Below, one piece after another: positions 1-9,275 of a DNA stretch of 64,000 nucleotides (positions are counted from its first letter, which is position 1; every line of letters begins with the position of its first letter). Origin of the DNA: Kosakonia radicincitans DSM 16656 (lineage in GTDB: Bacteria; Pseudomonadota; Gammaproteobacteria; Enterobacterales; Enterobacteriaceae); the NCBI RefSeq assembly GCF_000280495.2, contig NZ_CP018016.1, positions 2,666,001 through 2,730,000 on the forward strand, in the 5' to 3' direction. The notes below the pieces were generated by a model that saw nothing but the letters and a program-made list of their open reading frames with translations, did not search any database and had not been told where the DNA came from. A program made the position numbers and the translations under genes.

Positions 1-1086
1 TTCAACATACCTTGCGTATTGATGCGTGGTGGCACGTCTAAGGGACCGGTTATTCTGGCGAGTGACTTACCCGTCGACGTTCAGGAGCGAGACGCGGTTC
101 TGTTGTCTCTGATGGGGGCTGGCCATGAACTGGAAATTGATGGTATCGGTGGGGGGAGCCCACAAACCAGTAAAGTGGCGATTGTGAGCCCTTCGGATAG
201 CCCCGATGCGGACATTGACTATCTTTTCGCGCAGGTCATGGTGAAAGAGCGGCGAGTGGATACAACGCCAAACTGTGGAAATATGTTATGTGCCGTTGGC
301 CCCTTTGCCATTGAAAAGGGACTGGTTGCGCCTAAAAATCCGGTAACAACAGTACGTATCCGCAATCTCAACACGGGAACATTCGTTGATGCCGAAGTGC
401 AGACACCTGATTACCGGGTGAGTTACGAGGGAGATACGCAGATTGATGGCGTGCCGGGTACTGCTGCTCCTGTCGGTTTGACGTTCCTGAATTCCGCAGG
501 CTGCAAAACCGGTAAGTTGCTTCCGACCGGTAATATAACGGATGTGTTTGATGGTGTTGAAGTCACATGCATTGATATGGCAATGCCGATGATCTTAATC
601 GATGCACATCAGATGGATAAAACCGGCAGTGAATCACCGGCTGATCTGGATTCTGATCTGGCGTTTATGCAACGTCTCGAAAAAATCCGTCTCAAAGCAG
701 GTGAGGCGATGGGCTTTGGCGATGTAACCAACAAAGTTATTCCTAAACCCGTCCTTCTTAGCAAACCCACGGCAGGTGGTACGATCAAGGTTCGCTATTT
801 CATGCCGCATAATTGCCATAAATCACTTGCTATTACTGGCTCTATTGGTATTTCTACTGCAACGATAATCGAAGGTTCCGTTGCGCAGAAAATCATTAGC
901 GACCAACCCAAAGATGCATTTACCAATATTGTTAACATTGAGCATCCGAGCGGCAAGATCACAGTTTCTTTATTAAAGTGCGGAAATAAAATAGAAAATA
1001 CCCGTGCTGCTGTAATCAGAACGACTCGTAAATTATTCGAGGGTAATGTTTGTGTTCCGGAAATCGCCTTAGCGGAAGTTATCTAA
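1..1086 (+). CDS. PrpF-family isomerase/tautomerase, 5' end cut by window edge
   Basis: This is a PrpF/4-oxalomesaconate tautomerase family protein (two-domain diaminopimelate-epimerase-like fold). The frame is open to base 1 (FNIPCVLMRGGTSKG), so the true start lies upstream; the family normally has only a short stretch before the MRGGTSKG signature seen at visible residues 8-15. The catalytic-cysteine motif NCGNMLCAVGPFAIEKG is present, as is a C-terminal TGSIGISTATIIEG segment. Known family members move a C=C double bond in tricarboxylates: 2-methylaconitate isomerase, aconitate delta-isomerase, 4-oxalomesaconate tautomerase. Being first in a row with citrate lyase and an aconitase makes aconitate isomerase the most attractive reading, but that is inference. 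Family assignment is firm; substrate is not. Confidence 0.85.
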   Translation, partial: FNIPCVLMRGGTSKGPVILASDLPVDVQERDAVLLSLMGAGHELEIDGIGGGSPQTSKVAIVSPSDSPDADIDYLFAQVMVKERRVDTTPNCGNMLCAVGPFAIEKGLVAPKNPVTTVRIRNLNTGTFVDAEVQTPDYRVSYEGDTQIDGVPGTAAPVGLTFLNSAGCKTGKLLPTGNITDVFDGVEVTCIDMAMPMILIDAHQMDKTGSESPADLDSDLAFMQRLEKIRLKAGEAMGFGDVTNKVIPKPVLLSKPTAGGTIKVRYFMPHNCHKSLAITGSIGISTATIIEGSVAQKIISDQPKDAFTNIVNIEHPSGKITVSLLKCGNKIENTRAAVIRTTRKLFEGNVCVPEIALAEVI

Positions 1087-1180
1087 ACGTTAGCCAGCCT
1101 TTGAAAATCTGAACGTATTAATACCTTTAGCCCGCAAGGGTTAAGAAACTCTGTACCAGAAATATAAAGTTGAGGATATT

Positions 1181-2425
1181 ATGGCTATAACTAATGTTAA
1201 AAATAATTCAGGTGGAACTGGAGATGTTAAAGCAAGTCAATACATCCGTGTGATTTTTGCTTTAGCACTTTCAGGATTGGCTGAATTAGCTTCTTTATTT
1301 TTTATTCAGCCTTTGTTACCTGTACTTGCCGTTGAATATGACGTTCCTGTCCACCAGGTAAGTATTATTCTTTCGGCAGAAACTGCCTTGCTTGCGATTG
1401 GTTTATTGTTCACGGGTACGCTTTCCGATCACTATGGTCGTAAGCGTCTGATTATCGTCTCCTTACTGCTTGGCGGGCTTCTGACGGCTCTTTGTCCGTT
1501 GGTACAGTCCTGGGCCATGCTGGTGGCGTTGCGGGCAGTGATTGGGCTGGCATTGAGCGGCATTGCCGCGGCGGCAACAGCTTATATTAGCGAGGAAGTG
1601 GCGCCGGTCGTTGCAGGGGTGGTAACGGGCTACTTTGTCTTCGGAAACTCGATGGGCGGGATGTCTGGCCGTATCGTCGCCAGCCAGTTGATCGACCATA
1701 TTTCCATCAACACCATCTTCTATGGTTTTGCAGCAAGCCTGATTATTGTTGCAGCACTGGTATTTTTCATTCTGCCAGCCTCTAAAAAATTCACACCTAC
1801 GGAAAACCTGAATGTTTTCCGGGTGGTGAAAGGAGCCGCCTCACATTTTAAAAATAAAAAACTCGCCCTCGCTTTTGTCATTAGCTTCATCATTTTTGGT
1901 ACCTTCACTTCTCTTTACAACTACCTGGCATTTTTCCTTAAGGGTGAACCGTTCCATATCTCTCCTGCGAACGCCGGGCTACTCTCATTCAGCTTTGCAT
2001 TGAGCTTTTTCACTGCGCCGCAAGCTGGTCGTTTATCCGCTAAATATGGCAGCATGAATGTTCTTCGCGCGTTATTTGCCATCATGTCTTTGGGCATGTT
2101 ACTGACATTAACCCCGAACGTAATCACGTTCATCATAGGCGCAGTCATCTTCACCGCATGCTTCTTCGGTTGCCACTCCATTGGCCTGAGCTGGGTGAGT
2201 AAAAACGCCACACATGCACGCGGGCAGGCAGTAGCTCTCTATTTATTCTTCTACTACATGGGCGGCTCAGTGATTGGCTTCTTCAATGGCTTTGTCTTCC
2301 ACGCTACCGGCTGGGCTGGCATGACAGCATTTATTATTGCTTTGCTGGTGCTGGGCATGATTGTGGCGACACACCTTGCCTCAGGTACTAAGGCGAATCT
2401 TGTTCCAGCAGAAACTGCAAAGTAA
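1181..2425 (+). CDS. MFS transporter, YnfM family
   Basis: A 414-residue inner-membrane major facilitator with about twelve hydrophobic segments. The MFS signature between helices 2 and 3 is visible (TGTLSDHYGRKR, near residue 80), as is the YnfM-like GNSMGGMSGR motif near residue 155. An ATG at 1181 is preceded by a GAGGA Shine-Dalgarno. The gene lies 94 nt after the PrpF gene and 72 nt before the FAH-family gene, all on one strand. In this context it probably carries the tricarboxylate handled by the downstream enzymes, although many YnfM relatives are annotated as exporters, so direction and substrate are unproven. No CitT- or CitS-type citrate carrier occurs in the window. Confidence 0.85.
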   Translation: MAITNVKNNSGGTGDVKASQYIRVIFALALSGLAELASLFFIQPLLPVLAVEYDVPVHQVSIILSAETALLAIGLLFTGTLSDHYGRKRLIIVSLLLGGLLTALCPLVQSWAMLVALRAVIGLALSGIAAAATAYISEEVAPVVAGVVTGYFVFGNSMGGMSGRIVASQLIDHISINTIFYGFAASLIIVAALVFFILPASKKFTPTENLNVFRVVKGAASHFKNKKLALAFVISFIIFGTFTSLYNYLAFFLKGEPFHISPANAGLLSFSFALSFFTAPQAGRLSAKYGSMNVLRALFAIMSLGMLLTLTPNVITFIIGAVIFTACFFGCHSIGLSWVSKNATHARGQAVALYLFFYYMGGSVIGFFNGFVFHATGWAGMTAFIIALLVLGMIVATHLASGTKANLVPAETAK

Positions 2426-2441
2426 CCGTAATAATTACATC

Positions 2442-2468
2442 CCTCACGGCTAAAATTGGCGTGAGGGG
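2442..2468 (+). other. intercistronic hairpin between MFS and FAH-family genes
   Basis: An 8-bp perfect inverted repeat, CCCTCACG at 2442-2449 and CGTGAGGG at 2461-2468, has an 11-nt loop. There is no T-run after it, so it is more likely an mRNA-stabilising or attenuating hairpin inside the operon than a full terminator. Confidence 0.5.
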
Positions 2469-2497
2469 GTAAAGCTAAATAGTCATTAGGTGTCATT

Positions 2498-3361
2498 ATG
2501 AAACTTGCAAGTTATATCCATCACGGTCGTAAAAGTTACGGTATTTATACTGAAGCCGGTATTATCGATCTTGGTCAAAAAATTGGTCAGCAATATCCTA
2601 CATTGAAAGATCTTCTGCAATGGGATGCTCTCGCTGTTGCAAAACAGTATGTTGATTATCCAGCGGATATTACTGATAAAGATATTACCTTTTTACCGGT
2701 TATTGAGGAGCCAGGGAAAATTTTCTGCGTGGGAATGAATTATGCAGAAAAAAGAAAGGAGTTCGCTGAAACGAACAATGCGCCGACATTATTTATTCGC
2801 TTCGCGGATTCTCAAACCGGGCATGCAAGACCGGTAATCAAACCGAATATTACTGAAGAATTTGATTACGAAGGCGAACTTGCCGTCATCATCGGAAAAG
2901 CGGGCGAAAATATTATTCGCAGTGATGCGCTGAGCCATGTCGCAGGATATAGCTGCTACATGGATGGCTCTGTTCGTGACTGGCAGCACGCATGGTTTAC
3001 AGCGGGTAAGAACTGGCGTCAAACCGGCGCTTTTGGGCCCTATATGACGACTGTCGATGAAATCCCGGATCCGCACGCTTTATCCATTCAGACATATTTA
3101 AACGGTATGCTGGTTCAGAATGATTCAACAGCCAGTATGATTCATAAAGTTGCCGATCTGATTTCATATATCAGCACCTTCACTACGCTTAGCCCTGGCG
3201 ATGTCATTATTACTGGCTCACCGGGTGGCGTCGGAAAAAAACGTAACCCACCTCTGTTCATGCACGAAGGGGATTGTGTTGAAGTGACAATCGAAAAATT
3301 GGGACGACTGACCAATACAATTGTTGAATCAACGGCGCAATCAAATCTGTTAGCCATTTAA
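2498..3361 (+). CDS. fumarylacetoacetate hydrolase (FAH) family protein
   Basis: A 287-residue FAH-superfamily enzyme. An N-terminal accessory domain is followed, from about residue 75, by the FAH fold. Metal-ligand motifs are visible: DYEGELAVIIG (about residues 122-132) supplies the two glutamates and MDGSVRDWQ (about 155-163) the aspartate. The family's AGKN..TGAFGP and ISTFTTLSPGDVIITG motifs are intact. Members hydrolyse or decarboxylate acylpyruvate-type compounds with Mg/Mn; the human homologue FAHD1 decarboxylates oxaloacetate. Since citrate lyase releases oxaloacetate and no Na-pumping oxaloacetate decarboxylase is seen here, an oxaloacetate decarboxylase role is possible but inferred. 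Overall sequence pattern is closer to aromatic-pathway acylpyruvase members, so another beta-keto or enol acid is a real alternative. Confidence 0.85.
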   Translation: MKLASYIHHGRKSYGIYTEAGIIDLGQKIGQQYPTLKDLLQWDALAVAKQYVDYPADITDKDITFLPVIEEPGKIFCVGMNYAEKRKEFAETNNAPTLFIRFADSQTGHARPVIKPNITEEFDYEGELAVIIGKAGENIIRSDALSHVAGYSCYMDGSVRDWQHAWFTAGKNWRQTGAFGPYMTTVDEIPDPHALSIQTYLNGMLVQNDSTASMIHKVADLISYISTFTTLSPGDVIITGSPGGVGKKRNPPLFMHEGDCVEVTIEKLGRLTNTIVESTAQSNLLAI

Positions 3362-3420
3362 TTTACGCACAATAAATACACAACTCAGTGTCGATTAATA
3401 TCAGGTCAGGAACCATTCAG

Positions 3421-4518
3421 ATGTACGCCGAAAAAATGCCAGAATTCGATACTGTTGAAACGAGCAACGGTGTTCTCAAAGACGAGATTATCCGGTTTCT
3501 GCAAAGTAATGGATTAGGAATAGATGATGATGTCGAGCAGTTCGTTATTGCTCGTACAGGCAAAGAATTAATTGCCTGTGCTGGCCTCGCGGGCAATACC
3601 TTAAAGTGTATTGCCGTTCACATTGAATGGCGCGGAACATCCCTGGGGCTGCAGTTGATCCGTGAAGCTGAATATCTGGCAAACCAAAATGGCGATCATC
3701 ATCTGTTCCTTTTAACCTGTCCTGATAATGTCAAATCTTTCCGTGGATGCGGCTTCTATCCTTTAGCCACCCTTGAGAATAAAGCGACGTTGATGGAAAA
3801 CACCCCGGTTGGCATCCATCGTTACTGCAAGAAACTGCGTGCCGATTATTTCATCCCGGCAGACAACATTGGTGGAATCGTGATGAATGCGAATCCGTTC
3901 ACGTTAGGCCATCAATTTCTTATTGAGCAAGCTTCCCGGGCCTGTCACTGGCTGCATGTTTTTGTTGTAGAGGAGAATTTGTCTCAATTCTCCTTTAATG
4001 ACCGTATTGCAATGGTACGCGATGGCGTGAAACATCTCGCCAATGTAACGGTACACCCTGGTTCCAGATACATTATTTCTCGCGGCACGTTTCCCGGCTA
4101 TTTCTTAAAAGAAAAACAGGTGGTTAATGATGTGTATTCCGCAATCGATTTGATTATTTTTCGGCGTTACATTGCGCCTTCTCTGGGGATTACACATCGT
4201 TTCGTCGGCACTGAGCCATATTGTAAAGTTACTGCCCAATATAACCAGGCAATGCACCACTGGCTTGAAGATGAATTTGTCATTCCATCTAATGCTATTA
4301 CGGTTCATGAAATAGATCGAAAAACTGATGCAAATAATTATCCCATATCCGCATCGGCCGTTCGTTCCCTCTTGAATAAAAACAAACTGTCAGTTGCAAG
4401 AAATATGGTACCAGAAAGCACTATGCCTTATTTACATAACTGGCTGAGAGCAAATCACCATGACTTGCCGGAACCCCATCTGGCAGGGAATCTCATGAGT
4501 ATTAGCGTAGGACATTAA
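3421..4518 (+). CDS. citC: [citrate (pro-3S)-lyase] ligase CitC
   Basis: CitC uses ATP and acetate to acetylate the thiol of the CitD prosthetic group, switching citrate lyase on. The N-terminal half is GNAT-like (LIACAGLAGNTLKCIAV, GCGFYPLATL). The C-terminal half is a nucleotidyltransferase with MNANPFTLGHQFLI (HxGH-like) and ISASAVRSLL. I chose ATG 3421 (365 aa) over an in-frame GTG at 3388 because AGGA sits at a suitable distance before it and the family starts near there. It is the first gene of the classical citCDEFXG order, with 1 nt before citD. Unlike E. coli, it is preceded by catabolic genes rather than by divergent citAB. Confidence 0.95.
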   Translation: MYAEKMPEFDTVETSNGVLKDEIIRFLQSNGLGIDDDVEQFVIARTGKELIACAGLAGNTLKCIAVHIEWRGTSLGLQLIREAEYLANQNGDHHLFLLTCPDNVKSFRGCGFYPLATLENKATLMENTPVGIHRYCKKLRADYFIPADNIGGIVMNANPFTLGHQFLIEQASRACHWLHVFVVEENLSQFSFNDRIAMVRDGVKHLANVTVHPGSRYIISRGTFPGYFLKEKQVVNDVYSAIDLIIFRRYIAPSLGITHRFVGTEPYCKVTAQYNQAMHHWLEDEFVIPSNAITVHEIDRKTDANNYPISASAVRSLLNKNKLSVARNMVPESTMPYLHNWLRANHHDLPEPHLAGNLMSISVGH

Positions 4519-4519
4519 A

Positions 4520-4813
4520 ATGAAAATTGTACAGGCAGCTCTGGCGGGTACGCTGGAATCGAGCGATCTAATGGTTAAAGTTAGCCCTTCGGACGCCGGG
4601 CTGGATATTGTTATTAACAGCGAAGTAATGAAGCAATTTGGCGAGCAAATTACTCAAGTAGTCAAAGAGACGTTAACGGCATTTAACGTCACTCATGGGC
4701 AAATTATTGTGGATGACAAAGGTGCGCTTGATTGTGTTATTCGCTCCCGCATGCAAGTTGCCATTATGCGAGGAACATGCAGCGATGAAATTAACTGGGA
4801 GAAATTACAATGA
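4520..4813 (+). CDS. citD: citrate lyase acyl carrier protein, gamma subunit CitD
   Basis: A 97-residue acyl carrier subunit of citrate lyase. The serine that receives 2'-(5''-triphosphoribosyl)-3'-dephospho-CoA is present as Ser14 in AGTLESSD, exactly where it lies in characterised CitD proteins. Its stop codon overlaps the citE start (ATGA), indicating translational coupling. Confidence 0.96.
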   Translation: MKIVQAALAGTLESSDLMVKVSPSDAGLDIVINSEVMKQFGEQITQVVKETLTAFNVTHGQIIVDDKGALDCVIRSRMQVAIMRGTCSDEINWEKLQ

Positions 4814-5685
4814 AAAAATTACGTCGTAGCATGCTTTTCTTACCAGGCTCAAGTGCTGCCATGTTATCTACTGCTTTTATTTATAAACCCGATTCGATCA
4901 TGTTCGATCTTGAAGATGCGGTTTCTTTGAGGGAGAAGGACAGTGCGCGTATTTTGGTTTTCAATGCGCTCCAGCACCCCATGTATAAAGGTATTGAAAC
5001 GGTTGTACGGATTAACCCTCTGAATACACCCTTTGGATTGAAAGATCTTGAGGCGGCTGTGCGTGCCGGGGTCGATGTCATTCGACTCCCTAAAACGGAT
5101 ACGCCGGAAGATATTCACCAGCTTGAACGTGAAATTGTACGTATTGAGGAAAGCTGTGGCCGTAAAGTCGGTTCCACGCAGCTGATGGCGGCTATTGAGT
5201 CTGCTGTTGGCGTCATCAATGCTGTTGCAATTGCCCGCTCTTCAGATCGGCTGATGGGCATTGCATTAGCCGCATTTGACTACGTAATGGACATGCAAAC
5301 AGAGCGCGGGGATGGTACTGAACTGTTCTATGCGCGTTGTGCGGTTTTACATGCGGCGCGTGCGGCTGGTATCGATGCTTTTGACGTTGTCTATGGCGAT
5401 GTTAACGATGAAGAAGGCTTCTTAAAAGAAGTCGATTTAATTCGCCGCATGGGCTTCAACGGTAAATCTTTAATTAATCCCCGGCAAATTGAGCTGCTTC
5501 ACAATGCCTATGCACCAACCCAGGAAGAGGTTGATTACGCGGAACGCGTAATTACTGCTGCCGAAGAAGGTGAGCGTAGTGGACTGGGGGTGATTTCTCT
5601 GAATGGCAAAATGATTGACGCGCCAATAATCAATCACGCCAGAGTTGTTCTTGAGAGAAGAAAAGCATCAGGCATCCGCCACTAA
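4810..5685 (+). CDS. citE: citrate lyase beta subunit CitE (citryl-ACP lyase)
   Basis: A 291-residue HpcH/HpaI aldolase-family subunit that cleaves citryl-ACP into oxaloacetate and acetyl-ACP. Diagnostic motifs are [15 protein letters not shown] at the N-terminus, [19 protein letters not shown] (metal/substrate region), [26 protein letters not shown] and [16 protein letters not shown]. Length is normal for CitE. It starts at an ATGA overlap with citD and is followed by citF after 17 nt with a GGA-type ribosome site. Confidence 0.96.
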   Translation: MKKLRRSMLFLPGSSAAMLSTAFIYKPDSIMFDLEDAVSLREKDSARILVFNALQHPMYKGIETVVRINPLNTPFGLKDLEAAVRAGVDVIRLPKTDTPEDIHQLEREIVRIEESCGRKVGSTQLMAAIESAVGVINAVAIARSSDRLMGIALAAFDYVMDMQTERGDGTELFYARCAVLHAARAAGIDAFDVVYGDVNDEEGFLKEVDLIRRMGFNGKSLINPRQIELLHNAYAPTQEEVDYAERVITAAEEGERSGLGVISLNGKMIDAPIINHARVVLERRKASGIRH

Positions 5686-5702
5686 TTTACAGGATAATAA
5701 AG

Positions 5703-7223
5703 ATGAGCAAATTAATCGAAGCTTTGCAAGAGCAGGTCGGGCGTTCAAAAGAATATGTCGCATTTACTCATGCCAATGCAGCAACGCCTTATCTTGCAGA
5801 TGCTAAACAAAAATATAAACGTAAGCTTTGTGAAAGTCTGGATGAAATTTTAGACCGTTGTGAACTCCATGATGGTATGACTATTTCATTTCATCATGCC
5901 TTCCGTGAAGGTGATAAAGTTATCAATCTTGTGGTAGATAAACTTGCCTCATTGGGTCTGAAAGGTATTACTCTGGCATCCAGTTCATTAATGACCTGTA
6001 ATGCTCCTTTAATTAATCATCTTCGTAATGGGGTGATTACGAAAATTTATACCTCCGGTATGCGTGGAGAGTTAGCTGATGCTATTTCTCATGGCCTGAT
6101 GGAGGAACCGGTACAAATTCATTCGCATGGTGGTCGTGTTAATCTCATTCAGAACGGTGAAATTAATATTGATGTCGCCTTCCTGGCTGTCTCCTGTTCC
6201 GATGAATATGGCAATGCCAGTGGTAGTGGTGGTAAGTCACGCTGTGGCTCTCTGGGCTATGCCATGGTTGATGCTACATACGCGAAACGTGTTGTACTGC
6301 TGACCGAATCCATTGAACCTTTCCCTTATATGCCTGCGAGCATTGTTCAGGATCAGGTCGATTACATTGTTAAAATTGACAGTGTTGGTGACCCTGCAAA
6401 AATCAGCGTCGGCGCCGCCCGCGTAACCAGTAATCCTCGTGAGTTAATGATCGCGCGTTCAGCGGCTGATGTGGTTGAGCATTCGGGTTACTTCGAACAG
6501 GGATTCTCAATCCAGACAGGTTCAGGCGCGGCTTCAACGGCATGTACGCGTTTTTTAGAATCGCGCATGAAAAATAAAAACATTACTGCGAGTTTCGCAT
6601 TGGGTGGTATCACCGGCAGTATTGTCGATCTTCATGAGAAAGGGTTGATCGCAAAACTGCTGGATACCCAGAGTTTTGATAGCGCTGCCGCAGCCTCTTT
6701 AGCCAGAAACCCAAACCATGTTGAAATCTCAACCAACGTTTACGCTAACCCGGCATCGAAAGCGGCATGCTGCGATCGGGTCGATATTGTGATTTTAAGC
6801 GCCCTTGAAATTGATACAAATTTCAACGTTAACGTGCTGACGGGATCGGATGGTGTGATGCGCGGTGCTTCCGGCGGTCACTGTGATGTTGCTGCTGCAG
6901 CGAACCTGACAGTGGTTGTTGCGCCGCTGATCCGCAGCCGAATTCCGACCGTTGTGAAGCACGTTACAACATGCGTTACACCGGGTGAAAGCATTGATGT
7001 ATTGGTCACCGATCACGGTATTGCGGTAAACCCTTCACGTCCTGAAATTTATCAGCGACTGGTGGATAAAGGGTTACCTGTCGTGAGCATTGAGGATTTA
7101 TATCAGCGTGCGCTGGAAATCTCCGGTCATCCAAAAGCCATCGAATTTACGTCCAAAATTGTGGGCGTTGTTCGTTACCGCGATGGAAGCGTCATTGACG
7201 TTGTGCGGCAGGTTAAAGAGTAA
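5703..7223 (+). CDS. citF: citrate lyase alpha subunit CitF (citrate:ACP transferase)
   Basis: The 506-residue alpha subunit exchanges acetyl-ACP for citryl-ACP. The CoA-transferase-like fold is recognisable from GMTISFHHAFREGD near the N-terminus, SHGGRVNLIQNGEI, the SCSDEYGNASGSGGKSRCGSLG region, and the C-terminal GASGGHCDVAAAA motif. Full length compared with the roughly 510 residues usual in enterobacteria. Its TAA stop overlaps the citX ATG (TAATG). Confidence 0.96.
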   Translation: MSKLIEALQEQVGRSKEYVAFTHANAATPYLADAKQKYKRKLCESLDEILDRCELHDGMTISFHHAFREGDKVINLVVDKLASLGLKGITLASSSLMTCNAPLINHLRNGVITKIYTSGMRGELADAISHGLMEEPVQIHSHGGRVNLIQNGEINIDVAFLAVSCSDEYGNASGSGGKSRCGSLGYAMVDATYAKRVVLLTESIEPFPYMPASIVQDQVDYIVKIDSVGDPAKISVGAARVTSNPRELMIARSAADVVEHSGYFEQGFSIQTGSGAASTACTRFLESRMKNKNITASFALGGITGSIVDLHEKGLIAKLLDTQSFDSAAAASLARNPNHVEISTNVYANPASKAACCDRVDIVILSALEIDTNFNVNVLTGSDGVMRGASGGHCDVAAAANLTVVVAPLIRSRIPTVVKHVTTCVTPGESIDVLVTDHGIAVNPSRPEIYQRLVDKGLPVVSIEDLYQRALEISGHPKAIEFTSKIVGVVRYRDGSVIDVVRQVKE

Positions 7224-7768
7224 TGGACACTATGGCAGGCGTATCGTGCACACCCATTTCTTTGGATCAGTTACTGGCAGCCAGAGAAGCTCGTTCGTAC
7301 CAGCAACAACTCTGGTTGACCCGTTGGGGACAAACCCTGATTTCTACGACCCTGGTCTGGCCAGGTGAGGTAAAAGATACGCCTGAATCAAGGGCTGTCA
7401 TGGCGGCAGCAAATGAAGCGCTCACTGCGCTGATCGCCACCAATGGCTGGGAAATCATCAGGCACGACGCTCGCCAGTTTGTTACCGGGCCAGAGTCATT
7501 CTGGTCCGTCAGCGCACCCGCATCACAGGTAAAGAAGGCCACAATACGTCTGGAAGAGAGTCATCCACTGGGAAGGTTGTGGGATATCGATGTGTTTTGC
7601 CCGGATACCGGTTTATTGAGCCGCAAATCTGTCGGTGAAAACAAAAGACGCTGTTTCATCTGTGATGAGCCGGCACATGTCTGTTCACGAATGCGGCGAC
7701 ATTCGCTCCACGCTTTACAAGCAGTTATGGGGGATATGATTGATGACTATTTCTGCCATCAGAAATGA
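7223..7768 (+). CDS. citX: apo-citrate lyase phosphoribosyl-dephospho-CoA transferase CitX
   Basis: CitX attaches the phosphoribosyl-dephospho-CoA precursor to Ser14 of apo-CitD. The 181-residue protein shows the family's LAAREARSYQQQ, TTLVWPGEVKDTPESR and HPLGRLWDIDVF segments, and a C-terminal cluster of cysteine and histidine residues (CFICDEPAHVCSR). It is separate from CitG, as in E. coli, whereas some bacteria fuse the two. It overlaps citG by 26 nt. Confidence 0.93.
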   Translation: MDTMAGVSCTPISLDQLLAAREARSYQQQLWLTRWGQTLISTTLVWPGEVKDTPESRAVMAAANEALTALIATNGWEIIRHDARQFVTGPESFWSVSAPASQVKKATIRLEESHPLGRLWDIDVFCPDTGLLSRKSVGENKRRCFICDEPAHVCSRMRRHSLHALQAVMGDMIDDYFCHQK

Positions 7769-8615
7769 ACCGTTCACTCATGAACTTAACATTGCGGAGC
7801 TGGCTGCGGAGGGGATGTACCGCGAAGTCATTCTGACACCGAAACCAGGGCTGGTAGACCGTCATAATAATGGGTCGCATATCGACATGGATTTCAACCT
7901 GTTCATGTCCAGTATTGCAGCAATTGCCCCCTGGTTCGCATTGTTTGTTGCAAAAGGGCGACAAACAGCTAAGCAAGAGTCCAGGCAGACGCTCCTGGCC
8001 ATCCGACCTGTAGGGCTTGCCTGTGAGCAGGCAATGTTCAGAGCGACGGGGGGGATCAACACCCACAAAGGGGGAATTTTTTCGCTGGGCCTGTTTTGTT
8101 CTGCTGCCGGGCGGCTGAAAGGTAAGGGCGAAGCTATCAATCGCGGAGCGCTTTGCCGGGAAGTTAGCCTGATCTGCGCCGGTATGGTGAGCCGGGAGTT
8201 GAAACACAATGGCGATGCGAAAACCAAAGGTGAACAACTGTTTCGCGATTATGGCTTTACCGGAGCGCGTGGGGAGGCTGAAAGTGGCTTTGCGACGGTA
8301 AGGATTCATGGATTACCCGTATGGGAAAACGCCATTAACGCGGGTTATTCGCCCGAGGAGTCTTTACTGCGGGTTTTGCTTTCATTAATTGCTCACAATC
8401 CGGATACCAATATCCTCGCGCGTGGGGGCCTCAAAGGGTTGCGCTATGCACAGCGATATGCGGCCAGAATCCTGCGCATTAAACGCTTCACCGGCAACAG
8501 GTTCAGGCAGGCGCTTTTAAATATGGACAAAGCGTTCATTGCCCGAAATTTAAGTCCGGGAGGAAGTGCGGATCTGCTGGCCGTCACCTGGCTGCTGGCG
8601 AATTTTCCGGCCTGA
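7743..8615 (+). CDS. citG: triphosphoribosyl-dephospho-CoA synthase CitG
   Basis: CitG makes 2'-(5''-triphosphoribosyl)-3'-dephospho-CoA from ATP and dephospho-CoA. Family motifs are LTPKPGLVDRHNNGSHIDMD (about residues 32-51), GGINTHKGGIFSLG (about 103-116), AHNPDTNILARGG and the C-terminal LSPGGSADLLAVTW. I prefer ATG 7743 (290 aa) over the adjacent TTG at 7740. It ends the citCDEFXG block; the next gene follows after 22 nt. Confidence 0.94.
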   Translation: MTISAIRNEPFTHELNIAELAAEGMYREVILTPKPGLVDRHNNGSHIDMDFNLFMSSIAAIAPWFALFVAKGRQTAKQESRQTLLAIRPVGLACEQAMFRATGGINTHKGGIFSLGLFCSAAGRLKGKGEAINRGALCREVSLICAGMVSRELKHNGDAKTKGEQLFRDYGFTGARGEAESGFATVRIHGLPVWENAINAGYSPEESLLRVLLSLIAHNPDTNILARGGLKGLRYAQRYAARILRIKRFTGNRFRQALLNMDKAFIARNLSPGGSADLLAVTWLLANFPA

Positions 8616-8637
8616 AAGGCTGGAAAACTAAGGACTG

Positions 8638-9213
8638 ATGGAATTTACCATGACAATACCGCGTCTGTTAAAGCTGGATGATTCTTTCACCACGATTCTT
8701 GTTCCGGGATTAAGAGATAGCGACGATTACCACTGGCAAACCTGCTGGGCGCGTCGTTTACCTCGCTGGAAAAGAATAAGCCAACGAAACTGGTTGCAGC
8801 CGGATATTGAAAATTGGGGCGCAGCGATTCGCAGAGAATTAGCCACCTGTACTTTGCCCGTTATTTTGATTGGGCATAGTTTTGGCGCGCTTGCATCCTG
8901 GTACCAGATCCAGAGCAGAGCGGTAAATGTTGCCGGGATTGTTATGGTTGCGCCTGCTGAACCTTCACATTTTGAACTTGAAGAAGTTGTCACCGCGTCG
9001 AAGTTAAAAATACCCGGAATGGTCTTTGCCAGTCACAATGACCCGCTTATGTCATTCAATCGCGCTGTATTTTGGTCTGACAGTTGGGGATGCGAGTTGA
9101 TAGATGTCGGCGATGCTGGTCATATTAATTCTGAATCCGGATTTGGCGAGTGGGAATATGGACTTGAAAAAGTATCAGAATTTGGAGAGATGCTATTAAA
9201 AACAGACAAATGA
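8638..9213 (+). CDS. RBBP9/YdeN-type serine alpha/beta hydrolase
   Basis: A 191-residue soluble alpha/beta hydrolase. An N-terminal LVPGLRDSDDYHWQTCW segment is followed by the nucleophile elbow IGHSFGAL, with Ser at about residue 82, then ASHNDPLMSF carrying the acid residue and DAGHINSESGFGEW carrying the catalytic histidine. This matches the RBBP9/YdeN esterase-like family, whose bacterial substrates are mostly unknown. It lies between citG and the aconitase gene, 22 nt after citG, so it is probably co-transcribed. It is not a standard component of cit operons. It might recycle a thioester or lactone by-product, but nothing in the sequence shows that. Confidence 0.8.
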   Translation: MEFTMTIPRLLKLDDSFTTILVPGLRDSDDYHWQTCWARRLPRWKRISQRNWLQPDIENWGAAIRRELATCTLPVILIGHSFGALASWYQIQSRAVNVAGIVMVAPAEPSHFELEEVVTASKLKIPGMVFASHNDPLMSFNRAVFWSDSWGCELIDVGDAGHINSESGFGEWEYGLEKVSEFGEMLLKTDK

Positions 9214-9275
9214 ATTTTTTAATGTAGATGACACCCTGACACATTTTCAATCTCCTGTTATAAGGTCGAAATCCT

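Noticed and set aside
3388..3420. GTG 3388 as citC start
   Set aside because: ATG 3421 has a suitable AGGA and gives the usual CitC N-terminus.
7725..8309. 194-codon minus-strand frame within citX/citG
   Set aside because: Fully overlapped by citG, which has clear family motifs; no sign of independent expression.
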